A DNA stretch of 64,000 nucleotides from a bacterium (GCA_025782575.1 JALGYY010000004.1:124001-188000), one strand, 5' to 3'. Positions 47,847-57,176 are shown, numbered from the stretch's first letter. Program-made: numbers and translations. The notes: generated by a model not told the origin, from the sequence alone.

Positions 47847-48469
47847 TTCCCCCGGGATCTGATCGTCTAACGAAACAAGAGGGTGGTCAGGAGACACCGT
47901 CCGACGAAGAGCTCCTGGCAATAATGGCCCGTCCGGACTCGAAGGACGCCGGGGCGGCGGGGGAAGAGCTATTCGGGCGATACTCGAAACGCGTTTATCT
48001 CTGGTGTCTTCGCTATGTCAAGGATCACGATGCCGCGCTCGATCTCGCACAGGATTCGCTCATGAGTGCCTTTCGATCAATCGAGTCGTTCCAGGGCCGG
48101 TCACGATTCTCTTCGTGGCTCTTTGCGATCACCAGAAACCGATGTCTCTCGTCGCTCCGGCCTGTCTCTCTTTTGCGTGACGACGATCGCGATCCCGATT
48201 CGGTGGCATCGCCCGACGACCCTCCCCTCCAGCAGCTTACCGACTCGGAAAGCGAAGCTTCATTGCTGAAGCTCATTCGCACCACCCTGGAGCCGATCGA
48301 GCAGAAAGTCATCTGGTTCCGGTGTTTCGAAAAGATGCCCGTCGACCAGATCACGGGCATGCTCGCGATCGAGGGGGCGTCGGGAGCGCGGGGAATCATC
48401 CAGAGAGCAAGGCGAAAACTTCGTGCCGCCCTCAAGAAGAGACCGGCGAGCGAGGAGAACGAACAATGA
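47843..48469 (+). CDS. ECF (RpoE-like) RNA polymerase sigma factor
   Basis: 208 residues from GTG 47843, overlapping the CHAT stop as GTGA. Region 2: LFGRYSKRVYLWCLRYVKDHDAALDLAQDSL and AFRSIESFQGRSRFSSWLFAITRN (-10 recognition). Region 4: EPIEQKVIWFRCFEKMPVDQITGML followed by GASGARGIIQRARRKLRAAL. It should direct RNA polymerase to envelope-stress promoters and is likely held by the anti-sigma encoded immediately downstream. Target promoters are not identified; I found no clear GGAAC-type element before the module. Confidence 0.9.
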   Translation: MIPPGSDRLTKQEGGQETPSDEELLAIMARPDSKDAGAAGEELFGRYSKRVYLWCLRYVKDHDAALDLAQDSLMSAFRSIESFQGRSRFSSWLFAITRNRCLSSLRPVSLLRDDDRDPDSVASPDDPPLQQLTDSESEASLLKLIRTTLEPIEQKVIWFRCFEKMPVDQITGMLAIEGASGARGIIQRARRKLRAALKKRPASEENEQ

Positions 48470-49146
48470 GCAGACGAGTGTGTGTTCTGGCTGCAGAGAT
48501 CGGCGACATTCCGAATCTCCCGGACAACGACCCCAAAAGCGTTCACGTGCGAGAGTGTCCTCGTTGCCGCGCCCTCCTCGACTCCTACCTGGCGTTTATG
48601 AGCGGGGGAAACGAAGCGGACGCGGATCGCTTGGTTGAAGCGGAAAACGTTCTTCGCGACAGGATCGCCGCGGAGATCGCGCGAACCGGCGACGTCGGCG
48701 GCTCGCCGGTTCCTAAAAAGAGACGCCCTGAAACGCGAGGACTGAGAGGCGTCCGGCGCGCGTTGCTTGCCACGGCAGCCCTGCTTCTCGTCGCCGTTTT
48801 CCTATACAACATCAACGAAGGAGACGAACGGGAGATTCGCCTTCGCGGAGAACCGAAAACGTCCGAGCAGGAGTGGGGCTGGGGCGACAACCGTGTCGGG
48901 GCGGATGGTTCTCTTCTGCTATCCTGGGAGCCTCTGGCCTCCGCCGATGAGTACGCAATCGACCTCTACGACACGGACCTCGAACTGCTCCGTCGTTTCG
49001 GGCCCTACAAGAAGACCTCCGCAACAATTTCAAATGACGACATCGTCGCGCTCGGTTCGCCCCGGATTATCTTGCTTCGTGTCGTCGCCCGGCGCCGGGG
49101 TGATGATGTCAGCGTTTCTCCGACGTGGTCGGTCGCCCTTCCCTGA
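48466..49146 (+). CDS. Transmembrane zinc-finger (ZAS-type) anti-sigma factor
   Basis: 226 residues, ATGA overlap with the sigma gene. The N-terminal cytoplasmic part carries the ZAS signature H-x3-C-x2-C (H27, C31, C34), one membrane helix is at about 99-116, and the C-terminal 110 residues would be periplasmic and fibronectin-III-like (LLLSWEPLASADEYAIDLYD). Anti-sigmas of this form release the sigma after regulated proteolysis of the periplasmic or membrane part. The neighbouring periplasmic CHAT protease is therefore a natural candidate for the first cut; this is inference from context and topology. Confidence 0.8.
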   Translation: MSRRVCVLAAEIGDIPNLPDNDPKSVHVRECPRCRALLDSYLAFMSGGNEADADRLVEAENVLRDRIAAEIARTGDVGGSPVPKKRRPETRGLRGVRRALLATAALLLVAVFLYNINEGDEREIRLRGEPKTSEQEWGWGDNRVGADGSLLLSWEPLASADEYAIDLYDTDLELLRRFGPYKKTSATISNDDIVALGSPRIILLRVVARRRGDDVSVSPTWSVALP

Positions 49147-49488
49147 CTTTTTCGCCGCCGTCCGCAGACGTATGCGTTTTATCCGTCTACTTTCCTCCGA
49201 CAACCTGTCTAGGGCCGTTGAGGGGGCCCGTATCTCTCTACTTATTTTGATCTTTCAATAAATATTGCTTGACAGGTTTTCAGGCGCAGAATCTCGGTGA
49301 GCCGCGCTCCCTTGTACGCCGGCCGCAAGACGGGCTCTCCTCGTCTCGGATCGATTCAATCAACTCTTCCTGCCGAATCTCTCAAGTTCATTGCCGGTCC
49401 TTGGTGTAGCCCCTCTCCCGAAGCCGAAAAAGGGCATGCTAAAATATCAGCGGGGCTTGGAACGATAAGGGTGGATCGGGAGGGGAAG
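49147..49488 (+). other. 342-base gene-free stretch before the HNH gene
   Basis: Noticeably more AT-rich than its surroundings near 49240-49290 (TTTCAATAAATATTGCTTGACA). It contains an extended -10 element TGCTAAAAT (49437-49445) suitably placed before the HNH gene, but no good -35. I see no coding frame or RNA gene. Confidence 0.45.
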
Positions 49489-50658
49489 ATGGCGATGACG
49501 ACGACGAAAAAGATGGACTCGGTTCTGGCGACGTATTCCAATCATGAGATCATTCGAAAAGGGGATCGGGCGGTTCAGAGCCGACATGAACTCTCCATCG
49601 AGATTCTCGACTGTCTGGTCGAGATCGAGGGGCGATCGATATTTCTAAAGGAAGGGTACTCCTCGCTTTTCGATTACTGCACGCGGAGATGGCACTACTC
49701 ACCCCCTAAAGCGGGGCGGTTCATAGCGGCTGCCCGATGTATGAAGAGCTTTCCAGGTGTGCGGGATTTGCTTTTGCGGCGCAAGATTACACTCTGTGGC
49801 GTCTCCATGATCGCCGGAATCCTAACGGATGAGAACTCCGACAAGATCCTTCAGGAAGTTTCGGGAAAGAGATTCGTGGAGATCGAAAAGATCGTCGCCT
49901 CGCTGAAGATCGCTCCGAAGATCCGGGAGTCGATACGGCCGATCGGACTGCAGGAACCGGCGGGCGGGCGGGATCGAAGCGCCGATCACGAGGATCTCTT
50001 TCAGCCGAATCGAACACTTGGGAACTATCAAATTGATAGTGATTTTGTGGATGAACAGACGGATCAGCTGGGGGGCGACTCTCCAATCGATAACCATAAA
50101 ATGAAACTCGAACAGCGCTACGAAATTCGGTTCTCGGCGAGCGAAGAATTCTGCCGGGACCTGGAGCGGGCGAAGATGGTCTGCTCCCGTAGTTGGAATC
50201 TGGAAGCGATTCTGGGGAGAGCGATCAAGGACCTGCTGGAGAAGCGGGACCCCGAGCAGAAAGAGGCACGGCTGAAGAAGAGAGAAGCGAGGAAGCAGAG
50301 CAAGTCGGAGGGCCAGGCGCAGAGATTTGCGAAAAGCGGTTCCCCGGCCATACCGGCAACCGTGAGCGGCTCAGAAATGGCCGATGAGAAAGAGCCTCCA
50401 GGCAAGGGAGCAGAGGGGCTGCCCGTTCGTTCCCGACATATCCCGGCCCACTTGCGGGACGCGGTGTTCAACCGTGACAAAGGGCGCTGCACCTACACCA
50501 GTTCCCTCGACATCCAATGCGACTCGACCGCTCACCTGCAGATCGATCACATCACACCGTTCTGCCGGGGCGGGGGGCACTCCCTCGAGAATCTGCATCT
50601 CTTGTGCGGCAAGCACAACCGGTTGGCAGCGCGCGAAATGTCACTGACGAAGCGTTGA
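49489..50658 (+). CDS. HNH endonuclease family protein
   Basis: 389 residues from ATG 49489 (GGGAGGGG just upstream; ATG 49495 is also possible). The C-terminal 70 residues are an HNH domain: RHIPAHLRDAVFNRDKGRCTY, QIDHITPF, then ENLHLLCGKHNRLAA, which supplies the H-N-H residues; cysteines of the zinc site are visible (GRC, IQC, LLC). The N-terminal 150 residues form a helical, DUF222-like domain (KEGYSSLFDYCTRRWHYSPPKAGRFI) and are followed by a charged linker. Families of this design occur in many copies in some genomes and may be mobile. A link to restriction or defence is not shown. Confidence 0.82.
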   Translation: MAMTTTKKMDSVLATYSNHEIIRKGDRAVQSRHELSIEILDCLVEIEGRSIFLKEGYSSLFDYCTRRWHYSPPKAGRFIAAARCMKSFPGVRDLLLRRKITLCGVSMIAGILTDENSDKILQEVSGKRFVEIEKIVASLKIAPKIRESIRPIGLQEPAGGRDRSADHEDLFQPNRTLGNYQIDSDFVDEQTDQLGGDSPIDNHKMKLEQRYEIRFSASEEFCRDLERAKMVCSRSWNLEAILGRAIKDLLEKRDPEQKEARLKKREARKQSKSEGQAQRFAKSGSPAIPATVSGSEMADEKEPPGKGAEGLPVRSRHIPAHLRDAVFNRDKGRCTYTSSLDIQCDSTAHLQIDHITPFCRGGGHSLENLHLLCGKHNRLAAREMSLTKR

Positions 50659-50920
50659 GAAACGAATGATCAAGGCGCGGATCAGGAAAACGCATACGTC
50701 ACCGGACAAGTCCGATTTTTTTCGCCGACCTTGTGATTCTCCGCCCTTCTTCGTGTCTCACCTGTAGACGGCTAGGGCCGTTGCCGCTTGGGCGTCGCCG
50801 GGGTGGGCTTCGCCGGGGGTGTGCGGGCGGCCATCGTGCACGGCGTGACCGTTGCGTCGGCACTCGACGTGAGCCCCACCCTGAGCGGCGCCCTTACTAC
50901 AATCTAAAGGAGCTCAGACC

Positions 50921-51586
50921 ATGTCATTACGCATTAACGACGAAGCGCCTGATTTCACGGCCGAAACAACTCAAGGGAAGATCCGGTTTCACAAGTGGAT
51001 CGGCGACGGGTGGGCCGTGCTGTTTTCTCACCCGAAAGACTATACCCCGGTCTGCACGACCGAGCTCGGCTACATGGCCGGTATTGCGGGTGAATTCGCC
51101 AAACGAAACTGCAAGATCGTCGGCCTCAGCGTTGACCCCGTGGAAAGCCACAAAGGGTGGGCCAAAGATATCGAAGAGACACAAGGACACGCGTTGAACT
51201 ATCCGTTGATCGCCGACACGGACCTGGCCGTATCCAAGCGATACAACATGCTGCCTGCGGAAGAAGAGGGGTCCTCGGAGGGCCGGACCGCTGCGACGAA
51301 CGCGACCGTTCGGTCGGTCTTTGTCGTCGGGCCGGACAAAAAAATCAAGATGATGTTGACCTATCCCATGAGTTCGGGCCGTAACTTCAATGAGATCCTT
51401 CGGGTACTCGACTCCATGCAGATGACAGCCGCACACCAGGTGGCCACACCGGTTAACTGGGTGCCTGGCGAGGACGTCATCATCCTGCCATCGGTTAGTG
51501 ACGAGGAAGCCGGCAAGATGTTTCCGCGCGGCGGGGAGACGGTAAAACCCTACCTGCGCGTTGTTCCGCAGCCGAATTCAAAATAG
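50921..51586 (+). CDS. 1-Cys peroxiredoxin (Prx6 type)
   Basis: 221 residues, AAGGAG before the ATG. Peroxidatic cysteine C45 in HPKDYTPVCTTELG, with the upstream Thr of the PxxxTxxC motif; the long C-terminal arm (NWVPGEDVIILPSVSDEEA) is typical of the Prx6/1-Cys class. No resolving cysteine is visible in the C-terminal arm. It reduces hydrogen peroxide or lipid peroxides in the cytoplasm with an external thiol donor, possibly the thioredoxin at 29.6 kb. Upstream is a 262-base gap (50659-50920) in which I see nothing definite. Confidence 0.95.
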   Translation: MSLRINDEAPDFTAETTQGKIRFHKWIGDGWAVLFSHPKDYTPVCTTELGYMAGIAGEFAKRNCKIVGLSVDPVESHKGWAKDIEETQGHALNYPLIADTDLAVSKRYNMLPAEEEGSSEGRTAATNATVRSVFVVGPDKKIKMMLTYPMSSGRNFNEILRVLDSMQMTAAHQVATPVNWVPGEDVIILPSVSDEEAGKMFPRGGETVKPYLRVVPQPNSK

Positions 51587-51637
51587 CGGCGCATCGCTCT
51601 GATTCCGGGAAGACACACAAACCGAGAGGAGAGGCCC

Positions 51638-52261
51638 ATGCCTAATTACACACGTCGACTCGCTGCGATGTCACTCGCCTCCATGCTCGCCTTCCTGGGC
51701 TGGTGCGTGCCCGCAGAGGCAGTTCGCTACAACACGTCAACCCCACCGGCACGGTCGAATTTAGCGTGGTCCGGGGTATTCGCGTCTACCCCGCAGGGGG
51801 GAATCATTCCCCACGGTTCCGTGGTGAGTGCGATGGACGACCTCGGGCAGATCTACGTCGCCGGCACATTTGACCTTCCCGGCGTCGGTCCGATTCGGGT
51901 TGCCTGGTGGGACGGAAGCCACTGGGAGATTATCGGAAACCGTGTCGTCAAAAGTGGCGCCATCGAGTCCCACGTGTCAGCGATCGCTGTGGACGGTGCG
52001 GGCAATATCTATGTTGGTGGATTGTTCACCGACGCCTACCACGATGACGGTTCGTTCGTCTCCTCCCGGAATATCGTCAGGTGGAATGCGGTCGCACTGC
52101 AATGGGAGTCAATCGGAGAGGGGACCGACGGGTGGGTGAGAGATATCGCCGCGCTTCCGAATGGCGACCTTTATGTGGCCGGCGATTTCTCTGTCGTTTT
52201 TAACCCGGGGGGCGGTGCGGTCTCAGCTCCCCACATCGCCAGGTGGGATTCGGGATTATAG
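51638..52261 (+). CDS. N-terminal part of a large secreted propeller protein, ended by an in-frame amber codon
   Basis: 207 residues with SD GAGAGGAG, a signal peptide (about 1-28) and two to three beta-propeller-like repeats with the recurring I-Y-V-G/A-G-x-F strand (QIYVAGTFDL; NIYVGGLFTD; DLYVAGDFS). It ends at TAG 52259-52261. Translation in the same frame continues directly with QWEPVGGGTDG, which matches the repeat in the first part (QWESIGEGTDG), so the amber interrupts one gene of 1,219 codons. A single C-to-T change (CAG to TAG) explains it. Confidence 0.75.
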   Translation: MPNYTRRLAAMSLASMLAFLGWCVPAEAVRYNTSTPPARSNLAWSGVFASTPQGGIIPHGSVVSAMDDLGQIYVAGTFDLPGVGPIRVAWWDGSHWEIIGNRVVKSGAIESHVSAIAVDGAGNIYVGGLFTDAYHDDGSFVSSRNIVRWNAVALQWESIGEGTDGWVRDIAALPNGDLYVAGDFSVVFNPGGGAVSAPHIARWDSGL

Positions 52262-52306
52262 CAATGGGAGCCGGTCGGCGGCGGTACCGATGGCAATTGT
52301 GATCAG

Positions 52307-55297
52307 GTGGCGGTCGACAGCCTCGGCCGGATCATAGTGGCCGGTAGGTTTTCGAATGGGGACGACGGGTCGGGCAATCTGATTCCGTGCTCTTCTGTCG
52401 CACTCTGGAACGGGACGACGTGGATACCATTCGGCGCCGGACTTTCATTCGTCAGCCGGTACAGCGAGTTGCTCGTAACGGCGTCGGGGGACATCCTCGT
52501 GGCTGGAAGCTCCGTCGTGTCGGCCGGCGCCTCCCCGCTTTCCAACGGGGCGCTACTCTGGAACGGTTCCTCCTGGGTTCTTCCCGGCATCGTTCCTCCC
52601 TCCAGCGATATCGCGATGGACGGCGCCGGAAATCTATACAGTGTTACCCCGCCGCAATCGGTGTACCGGATCACGCCCATCGCTCCGGAACAAATCGCCG
52701 TAGCGAGTGGCGGCGAAGCGCCCGTGACGATCGCGGCCAACGAGGCGATTGCCACAACTCACGCCTATTTGGGCGGTCTTTTCTCCTCCCTGGAGCATGG
52801 CGGAAACGTATACCAGATCACGAACGACGCCATGTGGGACGGGAATACGTGGAGCGCTCTTCGCGGTGTTGGCGGAGCGAACGGCCGGATCTACGCGGTC
52901 GGCGACGACGACAGGGAATGGGGCGCGGCGACCGCTTTTGCCGTGGGCGGCGCATTCACCAGGATCGGGGGAGTCAGCTCGATGAACGTCGCGCTGTTTG
53001 AGGGAGATGGCTGGATCCCCCTCGGCGGCGGCGTGAACGACACCGTGTTCGCGACTGCACTCGAAACGTTCCGCTTGCCGGCTGATGTCTATGTCGGGGG
53101 CTGCTTCCTGTCGGCGAACAACCCTGACGGCACCGTCCTTTCTGTTTCGAACGTGGCGCGCTTTGAGCGTTTCTCGAACCAATGGGAAGGCCTGGGTGGC
53201 GGCGTGAACGGGAAAGTTCGTGCATTGCACTTCGTCCAGGGGCCGGGGCTCGGGTTCCCTGACTATCTCTACGTTGGCGGCGAGTTCACCGAGGCGGTGC
53301 AGACAAACGGCGACACGCTCTCCGCTACAGGGCTCGTTCTCTGGAACAGTGTGAGCGAGGAGTGGGAGGCGGTGGGTGACGTGAACGGCGGAACCGCCAC
53401 TGTCTACGACATCTCGTCCGGTTTCCTCTTTGCAGACCCCACCCTTTTTATCGGAGGAAACTTCCTCGGCGTGTCCGGCTCAGGTGGAGCGATCGACGTC
53501 AGAAATGTGGCGAGAATGCATCTCGACAACCTCACCTGGTCCGCGCTTGGGGAGGGTGTCGACAACACGGCATACACGGTCAGTCCCTACTCGAGGAATC
53601 CGGCGGTTGTCGTTGTGGGCGGCGAATTCCTGAACGCCATCGATGCCGGTGGCGGTCTCGTCCCGGCAAACTATGCCGCCTGGTGGACACCGGACCAATG
53701 GACTCCGGTAGCTGGCGGCTTTGATGCGCCCGTTCGCTCAATTGCCCTGGGTAAGGTTTTCGGCGGCGACTTCACGACGATTTTTCCCCCGTCCGGCCCA
53801 CCGGTCACAGCAAACCACACCGCATTGGGAGAGTGGCCGTCCTTCGATCTCGAGGCGCTCGGGACCGGCACGAACGGTCCGGCGCACAGCGTGCTCGGCG
53901 TTATCCCGTGTTTCTACTGGCTTGGTGAAACCGCATACTTCGGCGGCGACTTCACTCTGGCCGGAGGTGGTCTCGCCACGGGGGTCGCGAAATGGCAGTA
54001 CCACTACACCCCGCCCGGCCCGAACGTGGTGATCGGATCAGGAACCCCCTGTGGCGCCGGTTGCTCCGGCGGGGCAGTGCAGCTCAACTGCGATGTACTC
54101 GAGAAGCGGCAGAATACCGCGCCTGCATTCCAGAATCTGGGATTTCGTGACGCCGGAATCGCAGAGGGCCTCCCACTGGATACCCTTTTCTCGATCGACC
54201 TGACCGAATCGGGGAGCGGGCTCCCCGTGGCGACGTTCGACAGCCTTCGTCTCGGCCGGGGCCGGGATCATTCAATCGTTCTGATCGGCCTGGACGATCC
54301 CTCTTCGTACGCGCCGAACCCGGAAGGAGTTCCCACCGATTTTTCCATGGTAGTCACAGAGGGAGGCGCTTCCGGGTCCGCCTTCACTGGTGATGTCCGG
54401 GTGGTCTTCGTGCATGGGGTGACCGACGCGCCGCCACTCGACATCAGTTCTTCTCTGAGTGGCGCGCTCTTGACCGGTTTCGGGTATGGTGCGGCGAGCG
54501 ATGTCGTGATGCTTTCTCCCGAGGTGCATCACCTTGATCTCCTCGGGAGCTCAGACGGAATCTCCCGAGGAACGCATGACATCAATCTTGTCGGTCTCGA
54601 GGATCGCTTCGTGACGATACTCTTGTCGGGATTCGACGACCCCGCCTCGAATGGTGGAGGGTCGCCGATCGGCGCAAACGGGTATGCGGAAGGGAAAGAT
54701 GTTTCGGCCGATAACGACGGCGACGGAGTGCGGGACATTTTCGATGCGTGTCCGGCGTCGGAAACGGCCGCCAATTTGACTGTGCGCGGATGTGAAAGCG
54801 GTGTGTCGAACCGCGTCCTCGCGAGCGGCTGTACGTTCGCGGATGAGATTGCGGTCTGCGACGCAGCATCAGCAGATCTCCGCGGGTTCTCGGCCTGCGT
54901 CCTTTCCCTTCTCGCGGATTGGCGCCAATCGGGCAATCTTTCCGGGCCCGAACGACTCGCGATCAGCCGGTGTCTGAGGATATCCGTTCGTTTAAAGGGT
55001 TCTGGGGCGGACCGCTCGCTGAACGCGCTCGCCCTTCGGGTCAACTCGAACCCCGTACGGAACACCGCCTCGTTCGCCATAACTGTTCCGGCTTCCTCTT
55101 CTGCAACGCTCGAGGTCTTTTCCCCGAGCGGCCGCCGGGTCAGGAGTTTCCCCGTGCCCGCTATCGGGCCGAATGGCGCCGACTATGCGTGGGACCTCTT
55201 GGACCGTTCCGGCCGGCGCATCACGAGCGGTGTCTACTTTGTTCGTCTCGCAACAGAGAGAAACGCGATCGTAAGAAAGGTAATTGTGGTGGAGTGA
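52307..55297 (+). CDS. C-terminal part of the propeller protein with TSP3-like repeat and FlgD/T9SS-type C-terminal domain
   Basis: In the same frame as the 51,638 fragment. GTG 52307 is the first possible start after the amber but has no ribosome-binding site. It contains many more IYVGGxF-like blades (to about residue 560), a globular region, a calcium-type thrombospondin-3-like repeat (DNDGDGVRDIFDACP, about residue 801) and a final 80-residue Ig-like domain (NPVRNTASFAITVP, LDRSGRRITSGVYFVRL) of the FlgD/Por-secretion type, used as an outer-membrane export or attachment signal in FCB-group relatives. Extracellular function is unknown. Whether the protein is still made depends on readthrough. 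Confidence 0.75.
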   Translation: MAVDSLGRIIVAGRFSNGDDGSGNLIPCSSVALWNGTTWIPFGAGLSFVSRYSELLVTASGDILVAGSSVVSAGASPLSNGALLWNGSSWVLPGIVPPSSDIAMDGAGNLYSVTPPQSVYRITPIAPEQIAVASGGEAPVTIAANEAIATTHAYLGGLFSSLEHGGNVYQITNDAMWDGNTWSALRGVGGANGRIYAVGDDDREWGAATAFAVGGAFTRIGGVSSMNVALFEGDGWIPLGGGVNDTVFATALETFRLPADVYVGGCFLSANNPDGTVLSVSNVARFERFSNQWEGLGGGVNGKVRALHFVQGPGLGFPDYLYVGGEFTEAVQTNGDTLSATGLVLWNSVSEEWEAVGDVNGGTATVYDISSGFLFADPTLFIGGNFLGVSGSGGAIDVRNVARMHLDNLTWSALGEGVDNTAYTVSPYSRNPAVVVVGGEFLNAIDAGGGLVPANYAAWWTPDQWTPVAGGFDAPVRSIALGKVFGGDFTTIFPPSGPPVTANHTALGEWPSFDLEALGTGTNGPAHSVLGVIPCFYWLGETAYFGGDFTLAGGGLATGVAKWQYHYTPPGPNVVIGSGTPCGAGCSGGAVQLNCDVLEKRQNTAPAFQNLGFRDAGIAEGLPLDTLFSIDLTESGSGLPVATFDSLRLGRGRDHSIVLIGLDDPSSYAPNPEGVPTDFSMVVTEGGASGSAFTGDVRVVFVHGVTDAPPLDISSSLSGALLTGFGYGAASDVVMLSPEVHHLDLLGSSDGISRGTHDINLVGLEDRFVTILLSGFDDPASNGGGSPIGANGYAEGKDVSADNDGDGVRDIFDACPASETAANLTVRGCESGVSNRVLASGCTFADEIAVCDAASADLRGFSACVLSLLADWRQSGNLSGPERLAISRCLRISVRLKGSGADRSLNALALRVNSNPVRNTASFAITVPASSSATLEVFSPSGRRVRSFPVPAIGPNGADYAWDLLDRSGRRITSGVYFVRLATERNAIVRKVIVVE

Positions 55298-55380
55298 GTG
55301 GGCGTGCAGCAGATCCCCAGAACCGGTCAAACAACATTTTTAAAGATCAAAACCAAGTTCAATTGGGTAGAGCCAACCCG

Positions 55381-56505
55381 CTAGAAGTGAACGGACGACT
55401 GGACCTTGATGGAGTATTCCGTTTCCTCGCTGTCCGCCTCGGGAATGAACACGTCTACGTTAAAGGCGACTTTGTTTCTCCCGACGAAGAAGAACTGCAC
55501 GCCAGGCGTAACGAGGAACCCTCCATCGTCCTCGATCTCGTCGTTCGGGTCGGCGTAGCTCACCCGCAGGATCGGTTCCACCGCCTCCACGTAGCTGTTT
55601 CCGTCGACCGGTATTTTGTAGGTGCCGATCACCTGGGCGGCTACGAACGTCGGAAGATCGGCGCCATGAACTGCCGAATCCCAGTTCTCCCCCCACAGCA
55701 CGCCGGCCTGCACATGGGGACCGCTCTTGAAATTCCCGTATTCCAGATCGGCCTGAACCGCCACCGCATACTCTACTTCCGGATTCAGGTCGTCGCCGAC
55801 CACCTTGGCAGCCGCCAGGGGAAGCGCATCCGGCTTCATCCCGCCGGCCACCGCGATAACGAAATCCGTGTCGGCCATGGGGCGAAGCGTCGCCCGGCCT
55901 GTGTATTGTTTTTCGCCGACCACGTCATCTCCATCTTTTCGTGCGACCGAAGGAATGACATTGGCGCCGGTGCCGTTCGTGACCGCGGCCGTGAGCGACA
56001 CCGATTTCGCGTCGTTCTGCAGCTTCACTTCCAGGCCGATGTCCCTGTCGGAGAACCCGAGCTTCTCCGTGAGCGAAGAGAGCGAGCGCTTTCCGCCCAC
56101 CCCGCGCACTTTCAGCGCCCGCTCTACCACCAGAATCTTCGTCGACGACGTCAGCTCGAAGATGTCGAACGGCCGCTTGAACTGCCCGAGCCGGAACGAA
56201 ACGTTCGGGCCGTAGACCAGTTTCATATAGGCGTCCTTGAGCGTGATCTTACCCTTGCCGAAATCCGGCTGTACTTTCCCGAATACGAAATCGTTCATCT
56301 GAATATCGAAGCTCAGCCTCGCCCGGCGTATCAAGAAATCCGAGCCGAGTTCCCCATCAACCGAGCTCGTGTTGAACTGGGTATGAACCCGGCCGGACAG
56401 GTTGAGCTTGACCGCTTTTGTCGTAACTTCCGTCGCTTCGCCGCTCGTTGCCAACACAACAAGGAGGGCAAGCGCCCCCCCGAAACAGGCCGATATCTTG
56501 TTCAT
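55381..56505 (-). CDS. Phosphate-selective porin (OprP/OprO-like)
   Basis: 374 residues: signal peptide (about 1-24), the porin O/P pattern FLIRRARLSFDIQ and FGKVQPDFGKGKITLKDAYMKL, RLGQFKRPFDI, and a C-terminal phenylalanine (SSVHF). It is a predicted outer-membrane channel for phosphate. The ATG overlaps the phoU stop by 4 bases, so it belongs to the pst-phoU transcript and completes the route from the outer membrane to PstS. It is convergent with the propeller gene; only 83 bases separate them. Confidence 0.85.
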   Translation of the reverse strand: MNKISACFGGALALLVVLATSGEATEVTTKAVKLNLSGRVHTQFNTSSVDGELGSDFLIRRARLSFDIQMNDFVFGKVQPDFGKGKITLKDAYMKLVYGPNVSFRLGQFKRPFDIFELTSSTKILVVERALKVRGVGGKRSLSSLTEKLGFSDRDIGLEVKLQNDAKSVSLTAAVTNGTGANVIPSVARKDGDDVVGEKQYTGRATLRPMADTDFVIAVAGGMKPDALPLAAAKVVGDDLNPEVEYAVAVQADLEYGNFKSGPHVQAGVLWGENWDSAVHGADLPTFVAAQVIGTYKIPVDGNSYVEAVEPILRVSYADPNDEIEDDGGFLVTPGVQFFFVGRNKVAFNVDVFIPEADSEETEYSIKVQSSVHF

Positions 56506-57176
56506 TCGTCGTCTCCTTCCGCCTCTTCAAATCTGTGTCGGACCACTTTTCCGGTCACCATGAATATGACGTCTTCGGCAATGTTCGTCGTCAGGTCGGC
56601 GATTCGTTCCAGGTGTCGGGACGCGGACAGATAATGACTCGCCCGCTTTATCGCCCTGTCGTCCTTCATCGTCTTCCGGAGCACCTTGTACATTTGCCCG
56701 TGAGCGTCGTCGATGTCGTCGTCTTTTTTGAGCACCTTGACGGCCAGGCTCGTGTCCTGGTTGATCAGGGCGTGCAGACTGTCCTGTACCATCTCGTGTA
56801 CGTCGTCGGCCATCCCGGCAAAATCGAACGGCACAGGGAGCGTCTCGTGTTTCGCCAGGTAGAGTGCTCTTTTTGCAATGTTCGCCGCCAGGTCGCCCAT
56901 CCGCTCCAGGTCGTTGTTCACTTTGAGCGCCGCCACGAGGAAGCGAAGGTCGCCGGCCACCGGCTGGTGGAGTGCCAGTATCTTGAGACAATCCTCTTCC
57001 AGCTCGACCTCGAGCCGGTCGATCTCCTGGTCTCCCGCGATGACCTCCTCCGCCAGTTCAGCCCGCCTGTCAACCAGGGCGCGAATGGCCGTGCCGATCG
57101 CTTCTTCCACCAGGCCGCTCAGCCCGAGAAGGCCCTTCTTCAAATGATCCAAGTCTCTTTGCAGATGAAGCGTCAT
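56502..57176 (-). CDS. phoU: Phosphate-signalling regulator PhoU
   Basis: 224 residues with two repeated three-helix bundles; metal-site patterns ADLAANIAKRALYLA and ADLTTNIAEDVIFMV are present in each half. PhoU links PstSCAB transport to PhoR and keeps the regulon off when phosphate is plentiful. It follows pstB by 10 bases. Confidence 0.95.
   Translation of the reverse strand: MTLHLQRDLDHLKKGLLGLSGLVEEAIGTAIRALVDRRAELAEEVIAGDQEIDRLEVELEEDCLKILALHQPVAGDLRFLVAALKVNNDLERMGDLAANIAKRALYLAKHETLPVPFDFAGMADDVHEMVQDSLHALINQDTSLAVKVLKKDDDIDDAHGQMYKVLRKTMKDDRAIKRASHYLSASRHLERIADLTTNIAEDVIFMVTGKVVRHRFEEAEGDDE

Noticed and set aside
45050-49146. Part of a type III-E CRISPR (craspase) locus
   Set aside because: No gRAMP/Cas7-11, Csx30, Csx31 or repeat array; the CHAT protein is predicted periplasmic, unlike Csx29.
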